A DNA stretch of 64,000 bases, from NCBI RefSeq assembly GCF_902506205.1, contig NZ_LR732816.1, positions 3,236,993 to 3,300,992 on the forward strand. The letters are read 5' to 3'. Positions 45,544 to 54,773 of the stretch are shown piece by piece. This DNA is from Brevundimonas sp. G8 (lineage in GTDB: Bacteria; Pseudomonadota; Alphaproteobacteria; Caulobacterales; Caulobacteraceae). A model generated the notes under the pieces. It did no database searches. It had not been told where the DNA came from and saw nothing but the letters and a program-made list of their open reading frames with translations. The position numbers were made by a program, and so were the translations under genes. The first letter of the stretch is position 1. Each line of letters starts with the position of its first letter.

Positions 45544-47991
45544 TCAAGCCGCGTCAAGCTGATCTGCCTCGTATTTGTGGGATTTCGGTGTCGCGACGGT
45601 CTCGCCTTCAAAGTTTCGGGTCACCTCGACGGTGATCATGGAATCCCCTGGATAGGCCGGGCTCAGCTCCAGGGTCAGATAGTCGAACAGGGCGCGCTCG
45701 TGCACGGCGACAATCACCTGGCGGCCCACGCCCTTGGATAGGGTTCGCAAAAGGGCGGCGAATTGCGCGATGTGGACATCGTCCATGGACTGGACAGGAT
45801 CGTCCAGAACGAGCCACGGCGTCCGTGCGGGCACAGACAGATGCAGCGCCAGGAACAGCGTCAGCGCGGCCGTATTGAGATTGCCCTGGCTGAGCATTGC
45901 GCCCGGTGTCCCCGAGGTCCGGCCCGACCTGTGCACCGTCTCCAGAACCGCTTCGACCTTGTCCTTCTCGCCCTCCGGAATCTTGAAGGCCGGCACGAAG
46001 TCCTCGGAGGGCGCCAGCCTTATGAACAGGTCCCGCCATGACTTGTTGAGCGCCGTGTTGAACACCTTTTTCACGATGGCGGAGCGAACCTTTTGCGCCG
46101 CGTCGGAGACGGATTTGGCAGACTCCCGGACCTCTGCGACCGCACCCAGACCCGCCTTGACGCGTCGGCTTTCGGCCCTGGCGTCGTTCAGGTCGGCCTC
46201 TCCCTTGCCGAGGTCCAGCAGAGCGCGCTTCAGGGTCTCGAGGTGTCCCATGGCCTGAACCCGCCGGGTAATCTGACTCTGGGCCGACGCAATCTGACCG
46301 TCGAGCGCCGCCGAGGCTTGGATGAGCGCGTCGTCGACCGACGGGAACGCGCCCAGTGGCGACGATAGTATCAAATCGACGATCCGCTCGAGCTCGGGCC
46401 TGATCGAGGCCGAGGTCTCATTCGCACGCCGCGCGACCACCGCCGCGTCACGCGCCGCGGCTTGACGGTCCAGAAGATCGGCCCCTGTCTCCGCGACCGT
46501 CTCCAGATCGCGCAGCTGGTCCACGATGCCCGCCATCTGCGTCGCCCGATTGGTAAGGGCGGCGAGCGCCTCAACCTCCAGACGTTTCTGGCTGACGGTC
46601 AGGAGTTCGCGCTGCGCCTGGGTGAGCCGGTTGGTGACCTCCGCGCGTTCGAGAGCGAGGGCCTGCAGCCGCCCGGCCTCGGTCGTCAGGGCGGCGATCT
46701 TTCCGGCGAGATGGGCCGACAGCGGTCCCGCCTCCTGCTCTGCGAAATCACGGTCGCACACCGGGCAGAGATTCGAATGGATGTGCGGCGCCAGACCCGC
46801 CAGCGCGCTCGCCAGAGTGCGGGTGTTGTCGACGCTTGAAGACAGCGCGGAATCCAGTTCCTCAAGCCGGACACCGGCGCGCGAGACCGTCTGCTGCAGC
46901 ACGTCGGCGCGCTCTGCGGCCTCGGTTGCCGCCGCAATCAGATTGTCGCAGCGTTCAGCCTCACCCTCCGCCCGGGCGAGCGCGGAGGCTCGGGCCGAGG
47001 TCGGGCCGTCATCGAGACCTGGGAGGTCCGGAAAATGGGTTCCGGCCAAGGTGAGAACCGCCGCGAGGCGGGCTCCTGGCTCTTGTCGCCATTGATCCAG
47101 GTGAGTGCTGAGCGCCTGAAGGGTCTGTTCGCGCACAGCGAGGTCGCGCTGGACATCCGTCTGGGCGAGACCTCGCCAGGTCTGGGTCGCGGTCTTCAGC
47201 TCGGCGCGCAGTCGCTCGAGGGACACGAGGGCGTCCGATTCCAGGGCGCTGCCCTCAAGCTCGGCGAGGAGCGTCTCGATCTCAGCCATAGATGTCCCGG
47301 GATCAGCGGGGCGTCCCAGCAGCGCCAGAACTCCGGCGGCGTCGGCCCGGGCGGTGCCGCTGCGTGAGACCGCTGCGTCCAGGGCGGCGCCCGCATCGAT
47401 CACCTCCTGTGAAGAGGCCGTCTCGAGGGCTTCAAGGCGACGGTAGGCCGGCACAAGATTTCTCACCCGCGCGACGTTGAAGGCCGGATAGAGGCCGTCA
47501 ACGAGAGCGTCCAGGGGATCGAGACCGAGGATTTCCTTGACGAACTGGGTCAGGGGGGACGAGGTCGTGGTCGTCGTCTGACTACTGTAGATTTCCAGAA
47601 GCCGGCCTAGGGTCGCCTGGGGGAGATAGCATCGCTCCGCAAAGAACCGGTCCAGGCCAGTCTCCAGCAAGGGCTCGGCGTCGAAGGCGGCCTCCGTGAA
47701 CCGGGCTTCGCCCATGGTTCTCTGGCCTTTCGCCAAAGCCTCCGTGGTCGACAGGGAAATCGTGCCCCCTGCCTCGCCCAAGTGAGTCAGGTAGGACTGG
47801 TATCCGTCTCCGTTCGCGGCGAGGTGCGCCATGCGTCCAGTCAGCCCGATTTCGAGAGCAGACATGATGCTGGACTTGCCCATGCCGTTGGTACCGTGAA
47901 CCAGCACCACCTGGGCGTTGAGCGGCACGACGATCTTGCCCTTGATGCTTCGGAAGTTCTCGACGACGAGAGTGTCCAGGCGAGGGGCCAT
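45544..47991 (-). CDS. SMC/Rad50-like AAA ATPase with zinc-hook motif
   Basis: The 815-residue protein has Walker A GTNGMGKSS near residue 34, a coiled-coil-rich middle with a CPVC zinc-hook at residues 409-412, the ABC signature LSQGNLNTAALTLFLAL near 698, and Walker B WLVLDDPVQSMDD near 729. This is a RecN/Rad50-type ATPase that may tether DNA. The ATG at 47991 has GAGGAGG seven bases upstream and starts two bases after the preceding stop. It closes a four-gene operon with SIR2. Other defence systems combine an SMC-like ATPase with an effector, so this is probably the sensor or engine. Confidence 0.85.
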   Translation of the reverse strand: MAPRLDTLVVENFRSIKGKIVVPLNAQVVLVHGTNGMGKSSIMSALEIGLTGRMAHLAANGDGYQSYLTHLGEAGGTISLSTTEALAKGQRTMGEARFTEAAFDAEPLLETGLDRFFAERCYLPQATLGRLLEIYSSQTTTTTSSPLTQFVKEILGLDPLDALVDGLYPAFNVARVRNLVPAYRRLEALETASSQEVIDAGAALDAAVSRSGTARADAAGVLALLGRPADPGTSMAEIETLLAELEGSALESDALVSLERLRAELKTATQTWRGLAQTDVQRDLAVREQTLQALSTHLDQWRQEPGARLAAVLTLAGTHFPDLPGLDDGPTSARASALARAEGEAERCDNLIAAATEAAERADVLQQTVSRAGVRLEELDSALSSSVDNTRTLASALAGLAPHIHSNLCPVCDRDFAEQEAGPLSAHLAGKIAALTTEAGRLQALALERAEVTNRLTQAQRELLTVSQKRLEVEALAALTNRATQMAGIVDQLRDLETVAETGADLLDRQAAARDAAVVARRANETSASIRPELERIVDLILSSPLGAFPSVDDALIQASAALDGQIASAQSQITRRVQAMGHLETLKRALLDLGKGEADLNDARAESRRVKAGLGAVAEVRESAKSVSDAAQKVRSAIVKKVFNTALNKSWRDLFIRLAPSEDFVPAFKIPEGEKDKVEAVLETVHRSGRTSGTPGAMLSQGNLNTAALTLFLALHLSVPARTPWLVLDDPVQSMDDVHIAQFAALLRTLSKGVGRQVIVAVHERALFDYLTLELSPAYPGDSMITVEVTRNFEGETVATPKSHKYEADQLDAA

Positions 47992-47993
47992 GC

Positions 47994-48572
47994 TCAGTCC
48001 TCCTCGCCTTCGGCCAGTACCGGTTCGATGACGACACGTACCGCGTCGGCCAGAGCCTCCTCCACGGCCTCGCCGCCATCGGCGGCGGCCCCTAAGAATA
48101 TTTCGACGGTTTGATCGTTTGCCGGCAGATGGGGCCTCAGCTCTCCAAGCCAATCGAGCACGATCTCGTTCTCCTCGGCCTTGGCCAGCGGCAGTAGGAC
48201 CGACAACCAGTCGCGTATGATCTCTTCGGCCTTGGGTCCCTGGGGCGACCCCACTGGCAAGACACGACAGACGCGGCTGATGGCGCGCAGGGTATCGGCC
48301 TTGGTCGGGCCGGAGGTCAAAACCGCCGTCACGGACCGCCGCGACCGAAGAACATCGAGTGCGCGCGTCAAACCGAGGATATTCCGGACGATCAGGTCAT
48401 CCGAGGTTTCCGGCTTGACCTCGACCACCACCACAAGATCGTTGGCGGTATCGGTGCCGACCAGGGCGTGGGCGAATTCGAAGGCGTTCCGGCCAAGCTT
48501 CATAGGTTGAGGCAGAAGGCGATAGCCGCCCTCATTGACGAGGATATCCTTGACACTGTCGGACGTGCTCAT
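47994..48572 (-). CDS. Small accessory protein, possible PD-(D/E)xK-like fold
   Basis: The 192-residue protein contains DTANDLVVVVEVKPETSDDL, where an acidic residue, a hydrophobic strand and EVK resemble the core of PD-(D/E)xK nucleases. This is a weak motif match. The C-terminal half is acidic and alanine-rich. The ATG overlaps the SIR2 stop by four bases (ATGA), and the stop lies two bases before the ATPase start, so it is coupled on both sides. It may link effector and ATPase. I do not recognise a family. Confidence 0.6.
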   Translation of the reverse strand: MSTSDSVKDILVNEGGYRLLPQPMKLGRNAFEFAHALVGTDTANDLVVVVEVKPETSDDLIVRNILGLTRALDVLRSRRSVTAVLTSGPTKADTLRAISRVCRVLPVGSPQGPKAEEIIRDWLSVLLPLAKAEENEIVLDWLGELRPHLPANDQTVEIFLGAAADGGEAVEEALADAVRVVIEPVLAEGEED

Positions 48573-50470
48573 AGTCCAATCGCCTTTCCGAAGGCGTCCC
48601 GTAGATCTGCAAGATCCTCGGCTTCGCCCAGCATCGGCCCGAGCGATATATATCGCGGACCGGATCGGCCGTCCCGATATTGACCGCTGGGGCTTCGTTG
48701 CTGTTCGTCAGCGACCCGACGCGAACAGATTACGATCACATCCGGATCGGTCTCGTCGTAGGCGCCGTCACCCAGAAGATCTCCGATGGAATCGTCGTTC
48801 GCCGCAAGGAAGACCCGGATTCCAGACGCGCCCGCCGCCAGGGTCACCGCGGCCGTCCGCGGATCCTCAACGTCGCCGACGCTGATCCCCAACCCCGTGT
48901 CACGGGCATCCAGGCCGATCAACCCCAAGGCCGCAGCGGCTTCACGCTGTCCCGTCGCGGCCAGCGCCTGCTTGCCCTTCATCCGGTTTACCGGCTGATC
49001 GTCCATCGGATAGTATTTCAGAGCGCCCGCCAGGCTTCGCCCGTCAGATAACTGACTCCGGGTCCGGCTGACCGCTCCGATCGTCGCCGCCATCAGCCCC
49101 CGGCGGTCCGCGTCGCCCGCGTTCGCGGCGAGATCACGAAGGTGGGTGATCCCCTCCCCCAATGCGGCACGCGCCGCCTCGTCGAGGTTCGGCGCGGCGA
49201 TATCCGAGGCCAGAACCTTCAGCTTTTCACCGATGACCTTGAGCACCAGGGCTGCGAACAAGGGTTTGGAATACGCTCGCAGCCGCGCCGCCTGCGCGAT
49301 CTCAACCCGGTTGGCGTCATAGTCGTCGCCATAGGCCGCTTCCAAGATCGCCTTCTGGTCGAGGCCGAGGGTTTCGGTGGCCACGACGATCGGCGTGGGG
49401 CTGTCGTTCCACTTCCAGCCCTCGTGTGCGCCGACCTCCGCGAACAGCTTCTGGATGTTGGCGTCCTGCGCGGACAGTCCGACCATCAGGGTGCGCTGGC
49501 GCTGGATCAAGGCTTGCAGCTGCTCGCGCACGATCCGGAAGTCGTCAGTCGCACTCCAGCGCACGATCTGTCCCTGTCGGGCCACCAGCAGCTTCCGATA
49601 GGCGGCCTCATCGTTGATCGCTCGCAAAGCGCAGCCATGAAACTTGTAGAGCGTGGCCTGGGCCCTCGAGGGTTCACGCAGGTCTTCTCCTGTGACGGTG
49701 ACCCGAAAAGCCTCTTTCGCCCAGCCGAGCTTGGCGAGGGCGCCCTCAATAAGCCCGTCCCAGTTCGGCGTCGCGACCTCGGTCACAACCCCTTCCAAGG
49801 CCAGAACGGCGACGGCATAGTGCTCAAGGTCGGGCTCCTGCGCGGCGAAGGTGACGGTGAAATCCACGCCTTCCCACAGGAGGTGATCCGCCGGCTCTCC
49901 GTCAATTTCGGTCGCAAGTACCGCAGAGTACTGACGCCAGAGCGCGTTAATAAGGGCGTCCAAGCCGATCCATTCGGACACCGGCCTGTTCAGGTCGATC
50001 GCCCTTCTGGCAGCCTCCGGCAAAGCCGCAAGTGCGAGAATGGCTTCCAATCCCGTGGCATAAGGCCCTGCGGGATCGGCGACCGCCCGTACGCGCAGAA
50101 ACTCCAATAGCTTGGCCAGCACGCCGTCGAGACCGATGACACGATCGCGAGAGACGCCCGACCCGAGCCAGAAGGCATATCCCCCGTTGCAGATGGCTTC
50201 CGCCACTGGCTGGAACCCACCGTCGAGCAGATCGAGGGTCTCCTTGACGGTGATCTCTGAGGCGGTCGGCAAATCGGGAATCCTGAGCAAACGGCTCGCA
50301 TAGCTTAGCCATTTGAGACGGCGACACAATCTCCGGTGTGCGGGCCGCTGGCTTTCGCGCCACATCAGCGGCAGAGGTCCGAGTGCCTTTGCAGGACAAC
50401 CGGTCGATCGCGTTAGCCCCGGAATGCGTTCAGATTCGATCTTCGCGGGGCGATCCGCTTTGCGATCCAT
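48569..50470 (-). CDS. SIR2-domain protein
   Basis: The protein (up to 633 residues) has the SIR2 NAD-binding marks: FWLGSGVSR (residues 100-108), TPNWDGLIEGA near 236 (the N-x-D motif), and LYKFHGC near 277 with the catalytic His. Many such proteins cleave NAD+ to starve infected cells. A C-terminal part of about 300 residues has no domain I recognise. The true start is uncertain: ATG at 50470, ATG at 50365, or a later TTG; the first 60 residues look unlike a protein. The gene is coupled to a 361-residue protein upstream and the small accessory gene downstream. Confidence 0.8.
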   Translation of the reverse strand: MDRKADRPAKIESERIPGLTRSTGCPAKALGPLPLMWRESQRPAHRRLCRRLKWLSYASRLLRIPDLPTASEITVKETLDLLDGGFQPVAEAICNGGYAFWLGSGVSRDRVIGLDGVLAKLLEFLRVRAVADPAGPYATGLEAILALAALPEAARRAIDLNRPVSEWIGLDALINALWRQYSAVLATEIDGEPADHLLWEGVDFTVTFAAQEPDLEHYAVAVLALEGVVTEVATPNWDGLIEGALAKLGWAKEAFRVTVTGEDLREPSRAQATLYKFHGCALRAINDEAAYRKLLVARQGQIVRWSATDDFRIVREQLQALIQRQRTLMVGLSAQDANIQKLFAEVGAHEGWKWNDSPTPIVVATETLGLDQKAILEAAYGDDYDANRVEIAQAARLRAYSKPLFAALVLKVIGEKLKVLASDIAAPNLDEAARAALGEGITHLRDLAANAGDADRRGLMAATIGAVSRTRSQLSDGRSLAGALKYYPMDDQPVNRMKGKQALAATGQREAAAALGLIGLDARDTGLGISVGDVEDPRTAAVTLAAGASGIRVFLAANDDSIGDLLGDGAYDETDPDVIVICSRRVADEQQRSPSGQYRDGRSGPRYISLGPMLGEAEDLADLRDAFGKAIGL

Positions 50471-50485
50471 GGCGTCGTGGTCTGG

Positions 50486-51571
50486 CTACGGCCGCCAGTT
50501 GCGTATCCATGCCTCGCCGTCGGCGATCATCGCATCGATGTCGCTGCTGGAGGGATTGGGCAGAGGACAGTCGGACGCCTGTAGGTGCTGGACCCGTGCG
50601 AACATGGCGTCGGCTATGGCCCGGGCGTCGGCCTCGGACCACCACTCTGCCAGCGCCTGAGCGAAGCTTGGCCACCCGTCGCTTGCCTCGGGCTGCAACA
50701 GGAGCGTTCGGGCGATGCGCACGAGACTGACATCCGCGCTGGCGAAAATGTAACGACAGCACTCGTCTTCAGCCCGGGACACCCGCAAGACGAAATCGCT
50801 CAGATGCGTCATGTCCCACGCAGCGTTTCTGATTCCCGCGACAGCTTCTTCCCTCGCCTCCGGTGCGCGCAACCGTTTGAACAGTCCACGCCTTGCGGCC
50901 TTCGGGCCGAAATACATCGTGGCGAAAGCTGCGGCGGGGCCAGCGAAGATGAAATCCTCGTACAGCCAGTCAAAAAGCGCGATGGCGCGTTCGATCGGCG
51001 TGCCGTTTCCCTTCAGCTCCAGCTGCGCGACCTTGAGGGCCACGACGTAGTTCCGCCGCCAGCGGCGGAGCGGCAAGGCGAAGTCACAGGCCTTCGTCGA
51101 CGGCGGGTGGCCCAGATCCACCCGGCTCATTCGCCCGGAAGCGACGGCGATCCAGTCGCGCGCCGCCGCCCTGTCGGCGGCCCGGAACCACGCCAACTCC
51201 TCATTGGCCACGGCGTTTCCAGACTTGGCGCCGAGTTCGTGAAAGGCGACTGACGGCTCGAAGTCGAGCCCCATCGCCTGACTGTAGGCCATAAGCGCCA
51301 GCGCGATGCGGCTGGTCCTGTCCTGAAGCTGCGCATGGCCGTCACGCGCCACTCGCGCCATCCGCGAAACCAGATTGCGGTCCGGCAGAAGGATCGTGTC
51401 GTAGCCCTGCTCGTCCTTGGCGTAGACCATTGCATCCAGATGCAGCAGGCCGGCCGGCGGCGGGATGTAGCCCGGGGCGAACACGTTCTCACCGACAAGC
51501 TCGCGGCCCAGCGCTTCAACGTCGGCGCGGGGGAAGCCGTATTCGAAATGGACAACGTAGCGGGTAACCAA
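50486..51571 (-). CDS. Hypothetical protein, first gene of the SIR2/ATPase operon
   Basis: The 361-residue soluble protein starts MVTRYVVHFEYGFPRADVEA. It contains LLHLDAMVYAKDEQGYDTIL and LLPDRNLVSRMARV, an Asp-rich pattern that recalls a nuclease-like (PIN-like) site only loosely. A helical C-terminal half follows with WDMTHLSDFVLRVSRAEDE. I do not recognise a family. The position at the head of the operon would suit a sensor or antitoxin-like partner. It ends 15 bases before the earliest SIR2 start. Confidence 0.55.
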   Translation of the reverse strand: MVTRYVVHFEYGFPRADVEALGRELVGENVFAPGYIPPPAGLLHLDAMVYAKDEQGYDTILLPDRNLVSRMARVARDGHAQLQDRTSRIALALMAYSQAMGLDFEPSVAFHELGAKSGNAVANEELAWFRAADRAAARDWIAVASGRMSRVDLGHPPSTKACDFALPLRRWRRNYVVALKVAQLELKGNGTPIERAIALFDWLYEDFIFAGPAAAFATMYFGPKAARRGLFKRLRAPEAREEAVAGIRNAAWDMTHLSDFVLRVSRAEDECCRYIFASADVSLVRIARTLLLQPEASDGWPSFAQALAEWWSEADARAIADAMFARVQHLQASDCPLPNPSSSDIDAMIADGEAWIRNWRP

Positions 51572-51670
51572 GTGCCTGATCCGATGCTCGCCTTCGCCCT
51601 TTGATGAAGGTCGTGACCACAGTCTCTAGCGCAGTCAGTATCAGTTGTGAGAGCGACGATACTCGGATCG

Positions 51671-51688
51671 AAGGCCGCCGAGGGCCTT
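51671..51688. terminator. Short hairpin, possible terminator
   Basis: AAGGCC (51671-51676) and GGCCTT (51683-51688) form a 6-bp stem with a six-base loop. It lies between the SIR2 operon and the membrane/SH3 gene upstream. On the minus strand no long T-run follows, so it is a weak candidate. Confidence 0.3.
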
Positions 51689-51800
51689 TCATCTGCGCGG
51701 GAGGCGCCTAGGTCGTCCCGGAAGAAGATGAAGTCCTTGGGCCAACCTCGGTCCTAGATGTCGGGTCGGGTTAGGCTTCCCTGAACACTCCATGCGCTTC

Positions 51801-53573
51801 TCAAGCGCGCGGAGCGGCCAGCGCCGACCTTGGCATCCAACCAACGGTTGAGTCGCCGCCATAGTCGAACACCTCAACCTCGACCCAATTGTCTTGTGCC
51901 TTTCTGACCCGGACGAGTTCGTCCGGGAAAAGCTTGCGGATGGGCGTTGCCGATTGATCAGGTCCGACCCTTAGCCAAGACGAGCGCCTCAGCCCTCGGA
52001 CGTTCCGGTCATCTCGGGCGGTTTGAACGATCTCCGCCTGGGTCTGCGCGATCCGGCTGAGAACGGCGTTGTTCTTCGTCTCCATCGCGATAAGCGCTTT
52101 GGCGTCGCGATCATCGAGCTCGAGGGCCACTGTGGTCGCCAGGGCCGCGACCGCCAGAAGGACCGCTAGAAGATTGACTAGGCCGTGGCGCCCCACGAGG
52201 TCGGTGCGATCCAGCATCGAGAGGCGATCGGGGATGCGGTTCACGCGATCCTGCAAGCCCTCGAGACCGCCCGAATCGAAGGTCTGGATGTCGCCGATGG
52301 TCTCGCCCACCGGGGTGTTGGCGTCGGCGGTGTCGTAGTCGCGCAGAACGGCCGAACCGGCGCTCGGCGGCGCGCCTCCGACCAGAACGGCATCTGCGGT
52401 ATAGAGCCACCCCGGACGGCCCTGCACGCCGAGCGCGGCCACCGTCTCAGCGAGCGTCGTCGCATCGGCCGGGTCTGCGGCCGAAAAAATCGCGAGGCTT
52501 GCGAGCGCGGCCCGGGGCAGCCGGAGATTGAGCTGTCGGTTGAGGGAACGGGCCCAAGAGGGCGTTCCGGAGATCGTAAGGGCAAGGGCGGACGCGGTTT
52601 CCGCGCGCCGCCAGGTGTCCAGGACACCGCCAGTCGCGGTCCGTTCAACGGCCGATAGTCTCAGAGCGTCGGCGAGACCGGCGGTCCTCAGAACGCTCTG
52701 ACCTTCTAGCGCGGTTCGGATCGCCCCTTGGAGCAGGTCTCTGTCGCGGTTGAGGATGCTCAGCCCCGTGGCCCAGCCGGAAGCGACGTCGCGATACTGA
52801 TTATTTGCGCGGATAACCCTGGAAAGCGTGGTGTCCTCACCCATGGCGGCGAGCAGGGTCGAGGAGACGCCAGAGCGCCCCAGAGTCTCTTTCAGGGCTA
52901 AGACCTGACTGGCCTGTCGCATCAGTTCCGAAAGCTTGTTCTGTTCGGATAGGACCCGGCTGATGCCGATCGCAGCCTGCTGGGTTGCGCCCAGTTGTAG
53001 ATCGTAGCGCGCCGCCGCCTTCTGCCTCGCCAACTCCCGGTCCGCGGTCTTCGTAGCGACAATCCGCATGAGGGCGGCGACGGGGGTTTCGTCCGGCAGG
53101 ATCGCCACCGAAGACTTGGCCTTCTCCGCGTCCCGCACGACCACCTTCCCGCCTTGGCTTTCCAGGCGAGGGACAAGGAAGCCGGCGGCGGCCGCGATCA
53201 GGGCGGTGGCGAACGCATCGATCCCCTCGGCCGAGACTGCGGACGCGGTGGCGGGATCAAAGGCCGTCGGCGCTTCCTCCCAAGCTTGGTCCGGTGCCAT
53301 AATGCGCGCCCTTTCGGTCAGCAGCGCTCTAACGAAAGCGGATCCATCCGGCCAACGCACTTGGCGCAATCCGCGTCTGGCCCAAGTTTCAAAATCCCCC
53401 GATCCGACATCCACAGTCACGGTAGGAAGGCCGGGCGTATCGACGACGACGAAGGCAAGTTTGCTCAGATCCATAGCCGTTCCGTACGACGACGTTCGCT
53501 CGACGGGAAGATAGCAGGCCGCCTCCGTCAGGATTGGCCGTACGCCTTGGTCTGGATCAAGGGCGACGAGCAC
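51801..53573 (-). CDS. Large protein with transmembrane helix and C-terminal SH3-like domain
   Basis: The frame of 590 residues has a long helical, alanine-rich body, one hydrophobic helix (LVNLLAVLLAVAALATTVAL, residue about 470), and a C-terminal SH3-like segment SWLRVGPDQSATPIRKLFPD with WVEVEVFDYGGDSTVGWMP. A later ATG at 53474 (MDLSKLAFVVVDTPG) is a plausible start with GGAACGGCT before it. The segment just before 53573 reads in frame as continuation of the small gene at 53557-53799, so the gene may be longer and frameshifted. No family is recognised. Confidence 0.5.
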   Translation of the reverse strand: MLVALDPDQGVRPILTEAACYLPVERTSSYGTAMDLSKLAFVVVDTPGLPTVTVDVGSGDFETWARRGLRQVRWPDGSAFVRALLTERARIMAPDQAWEEAPTAFDPATASAVSAEGIDAFATALIAAAAGFLVPRLESQGGKVVVRDAEKAKSSVAILPDETPVAALMRIVATKTADRELARQKAAARYDLQLGATQQAAIGISRVLSEQNKLSELMRQASQVLALKETLGRSGVSSTLLAAMGEDTTLSRVIRANNQYRDVASGWATGLSILNRDRDLLQGAIRTALEGQSVLRTAGLADALRLSAVERTATGGVLDTWRRAETASALALTISGTPSWARSLNRQLNLRLPRAALASLAIFSAADPADATTLAETVAALGVQGRPGWLYTADAVLVGGAPPSAGSAVLRDYDTADANTPVGETIGDIQTFDSGGLEGLQDRVNRIPDRLSMLDRTDLVGRHGLVNLLAVLLAVAALATTVALELDDRDAKALIAMETKNNAVLSRIAQTQAEIVQTARDDRNVRGLRRSSWLRVGPDQSATPIRKLFPDELVRVRKAQDNWVEVEVFDYGGDSTVGWMPRSALAAPRA

Positions 53574-53799
53574 CGCTATCCAATAGGTTCTGCCGACGCT
53601 CGATCTGTGCTCTACGCGCCGTTGAAGTCTTCAACTCCTTGAACCGCTCAGCGCGTGTGTGTCTCGGGCTTGCGACAGCCCACGGGTCTTGCGTTCCCGC
53701 CGCCGCGGTCTTAGCGGCCTCGATCCAGTCTCGACCTTTAACCGCTCCCGTCCGAAAAGCGGACGCGTTGAACGTCCGCAATAAGTCAGTAACAGTCAT
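53557..53799 (-). CDS. Possible N-terminal part of the 51801-53573 gene, split by a frameshift
   Basis: The 80-residue frame starts MTVTDLLRTFNASAFRTGAV and has protein-like composition up to RRAQIERRQN. One frame later the same DNA reads YWIAVLVALDPDQGVRPILT, which joins smoothly to the downstream frame. One indel around 53580-53590 would therefore fuse the two into one gene of about 660-670 residues. It could be a true frameshift, a slippage site or a sequencing error. Confidence 0.45.
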   Translation of the reverse strand: MTVTDLLRTFNASAFRTGAVKGRDWIEAAKTAAAGTQDPWAVASPRHTRAERFKELKTSTARRAQIERRQNLLDSGARRP

Positions 53800-53867
53800 T
53801 CCATCGGGCGGAAGCCGACCCCGTCATGCCCGACACGCACGTTTTGAAATCGCCAAGGCAGCGTTCG

Positions 53868-54248
53868 TCAGAACACCGTGACACTTGTGATGCAGCCGTT
53901 ATCGACGGTCATCACGGTCAGGGCTTCGCTGTCATCGACACCGCGAAGGCGTGTGACCACTGCAATCTCCGTGGCCGTCCCGGCCATGCCAGTGATGACC
54001 GGATACTGGTTGGGCCTGTCGGTCGGCTTCAGCCGGTCATAGAATTCAAGGTCCGTGAGGGTCTCGCTTGGCAGCCTCCACACGGCGCCAGGGCGAGTCA
54101 CCCATCGGATAGGCCCGGCGTTGCGCTCTTCCAGCCCCTGAAAGTAAGCCCGCGCCGCTTCGGGTGCGGTGCGAGCTCGATCCGGGCCGCCGCTCTGGCA
54201 GGATCCGTATTGAAAGACCGCCAGGGCCAGCGCCATCATCACCGCCAT
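53868..54248 (-). CDS. Small exported NTF2-like hypothetical protein
   Basis: The 126-residue protein has a hydrophobic N-terminus (AVMMALALAVFQYGSCQSGG) that fits a signal peptide. A segment EAARAYFQGLEERNAGPIRW then resembles the opening helix of NTF2-like cone proteins, followed by strands. The resemblance is loose. It belongs to the gene set downstream of the CHAT operon on the same strand, 129 bases away. The function is unknown. Confidence 0.5.
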   Translation of the reverse strand: MAVMMALALAVFQYGSCQSGGPDRARTAPEAARAYFQGLEERNAGPIRWVTRPGAVWRLPSETLTDLEFYDRLKPTDRPNQYPVITGMAGTATEIAVVTRLRGVDDSEALTVMTVDNGCITSVTVF

Positions 54249-54377
54249 GGCTGAACGTCCCGGCGATCTTCACCCTGGCTGAGGGGCGCTGCCGATGCGT
54301 ACCGGGGCGCCGACGGCAAGCGGGTCCGCGACGGCGTCGGCCGCACTGCCAAGGCGCCTTGGACCTTCGGCGTCCCC

Positions 54378-54773
54378 CTAACCATCAGCCTTGGCCCCAT
54401 CAGGGTTGAGACCTGCCGCTTCGGCGTCTTCGAACAGATCGATGTAGCGCCCTTCGATCAAACCCCAAGGCTTTTCGACGGCAGGCGTGTCGACGACGCC
54501 GCGCCAGGCGCCAGTCCGATAGGCGAGCGGGATCGGATCGCGATTGGGATTGAGTCCCTCGGCCTCGAGAGCGTCGAACCAGCGGTCGCGCTGGGAGTCA
54601 GAAAGCGCCTCGCCGCACCAGGGACAGAAAAACAGCTGCTGCTTGGCGTCGCCGGCGGCCAGCCAGTAGTGATCGAAACGCACATCGTATCGCACCGTGC
54701 CCCAGTTGTTCTGCGGGTGGCGCGCCATGTGATCGGCGTTGCAGAGCCGAACGTCGTCGCGGGGATCGGTCAT
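54378..54773 (-). CDS. DUF6980-like zinc-ribbon protein
   Basis: The 131-residue protein contains LFFCPWCGEALSDSQRDRWF followed by DALEAEGLNP. The pattern CPWCG-x(n)-RDxWFDxLE is that of the DUF6980 family of small proteins. One CxxC pair is visible; a second pair is not obvious apart from a Cys in VRLCNADHM near the start. It has no signal peptide, so it is probably cytosolic. The start overlaps the stop of the lipoprotein gene by four bases, so it belongs to the CHAT transcript. Confidence 0.65.
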   Translation of the reverse strand: MTDPRDDVRLCNADHMARHPQNNWGTVRYDVRFDHYWLAAGDAKQQLFFCPWCGEALSDSQRDRWFDALEAEGLNPNRDPIPLAYRTGAWRGVVDTPAVEKPWGLIEGRYIDLFEDAEAAGLNPDGAKADG

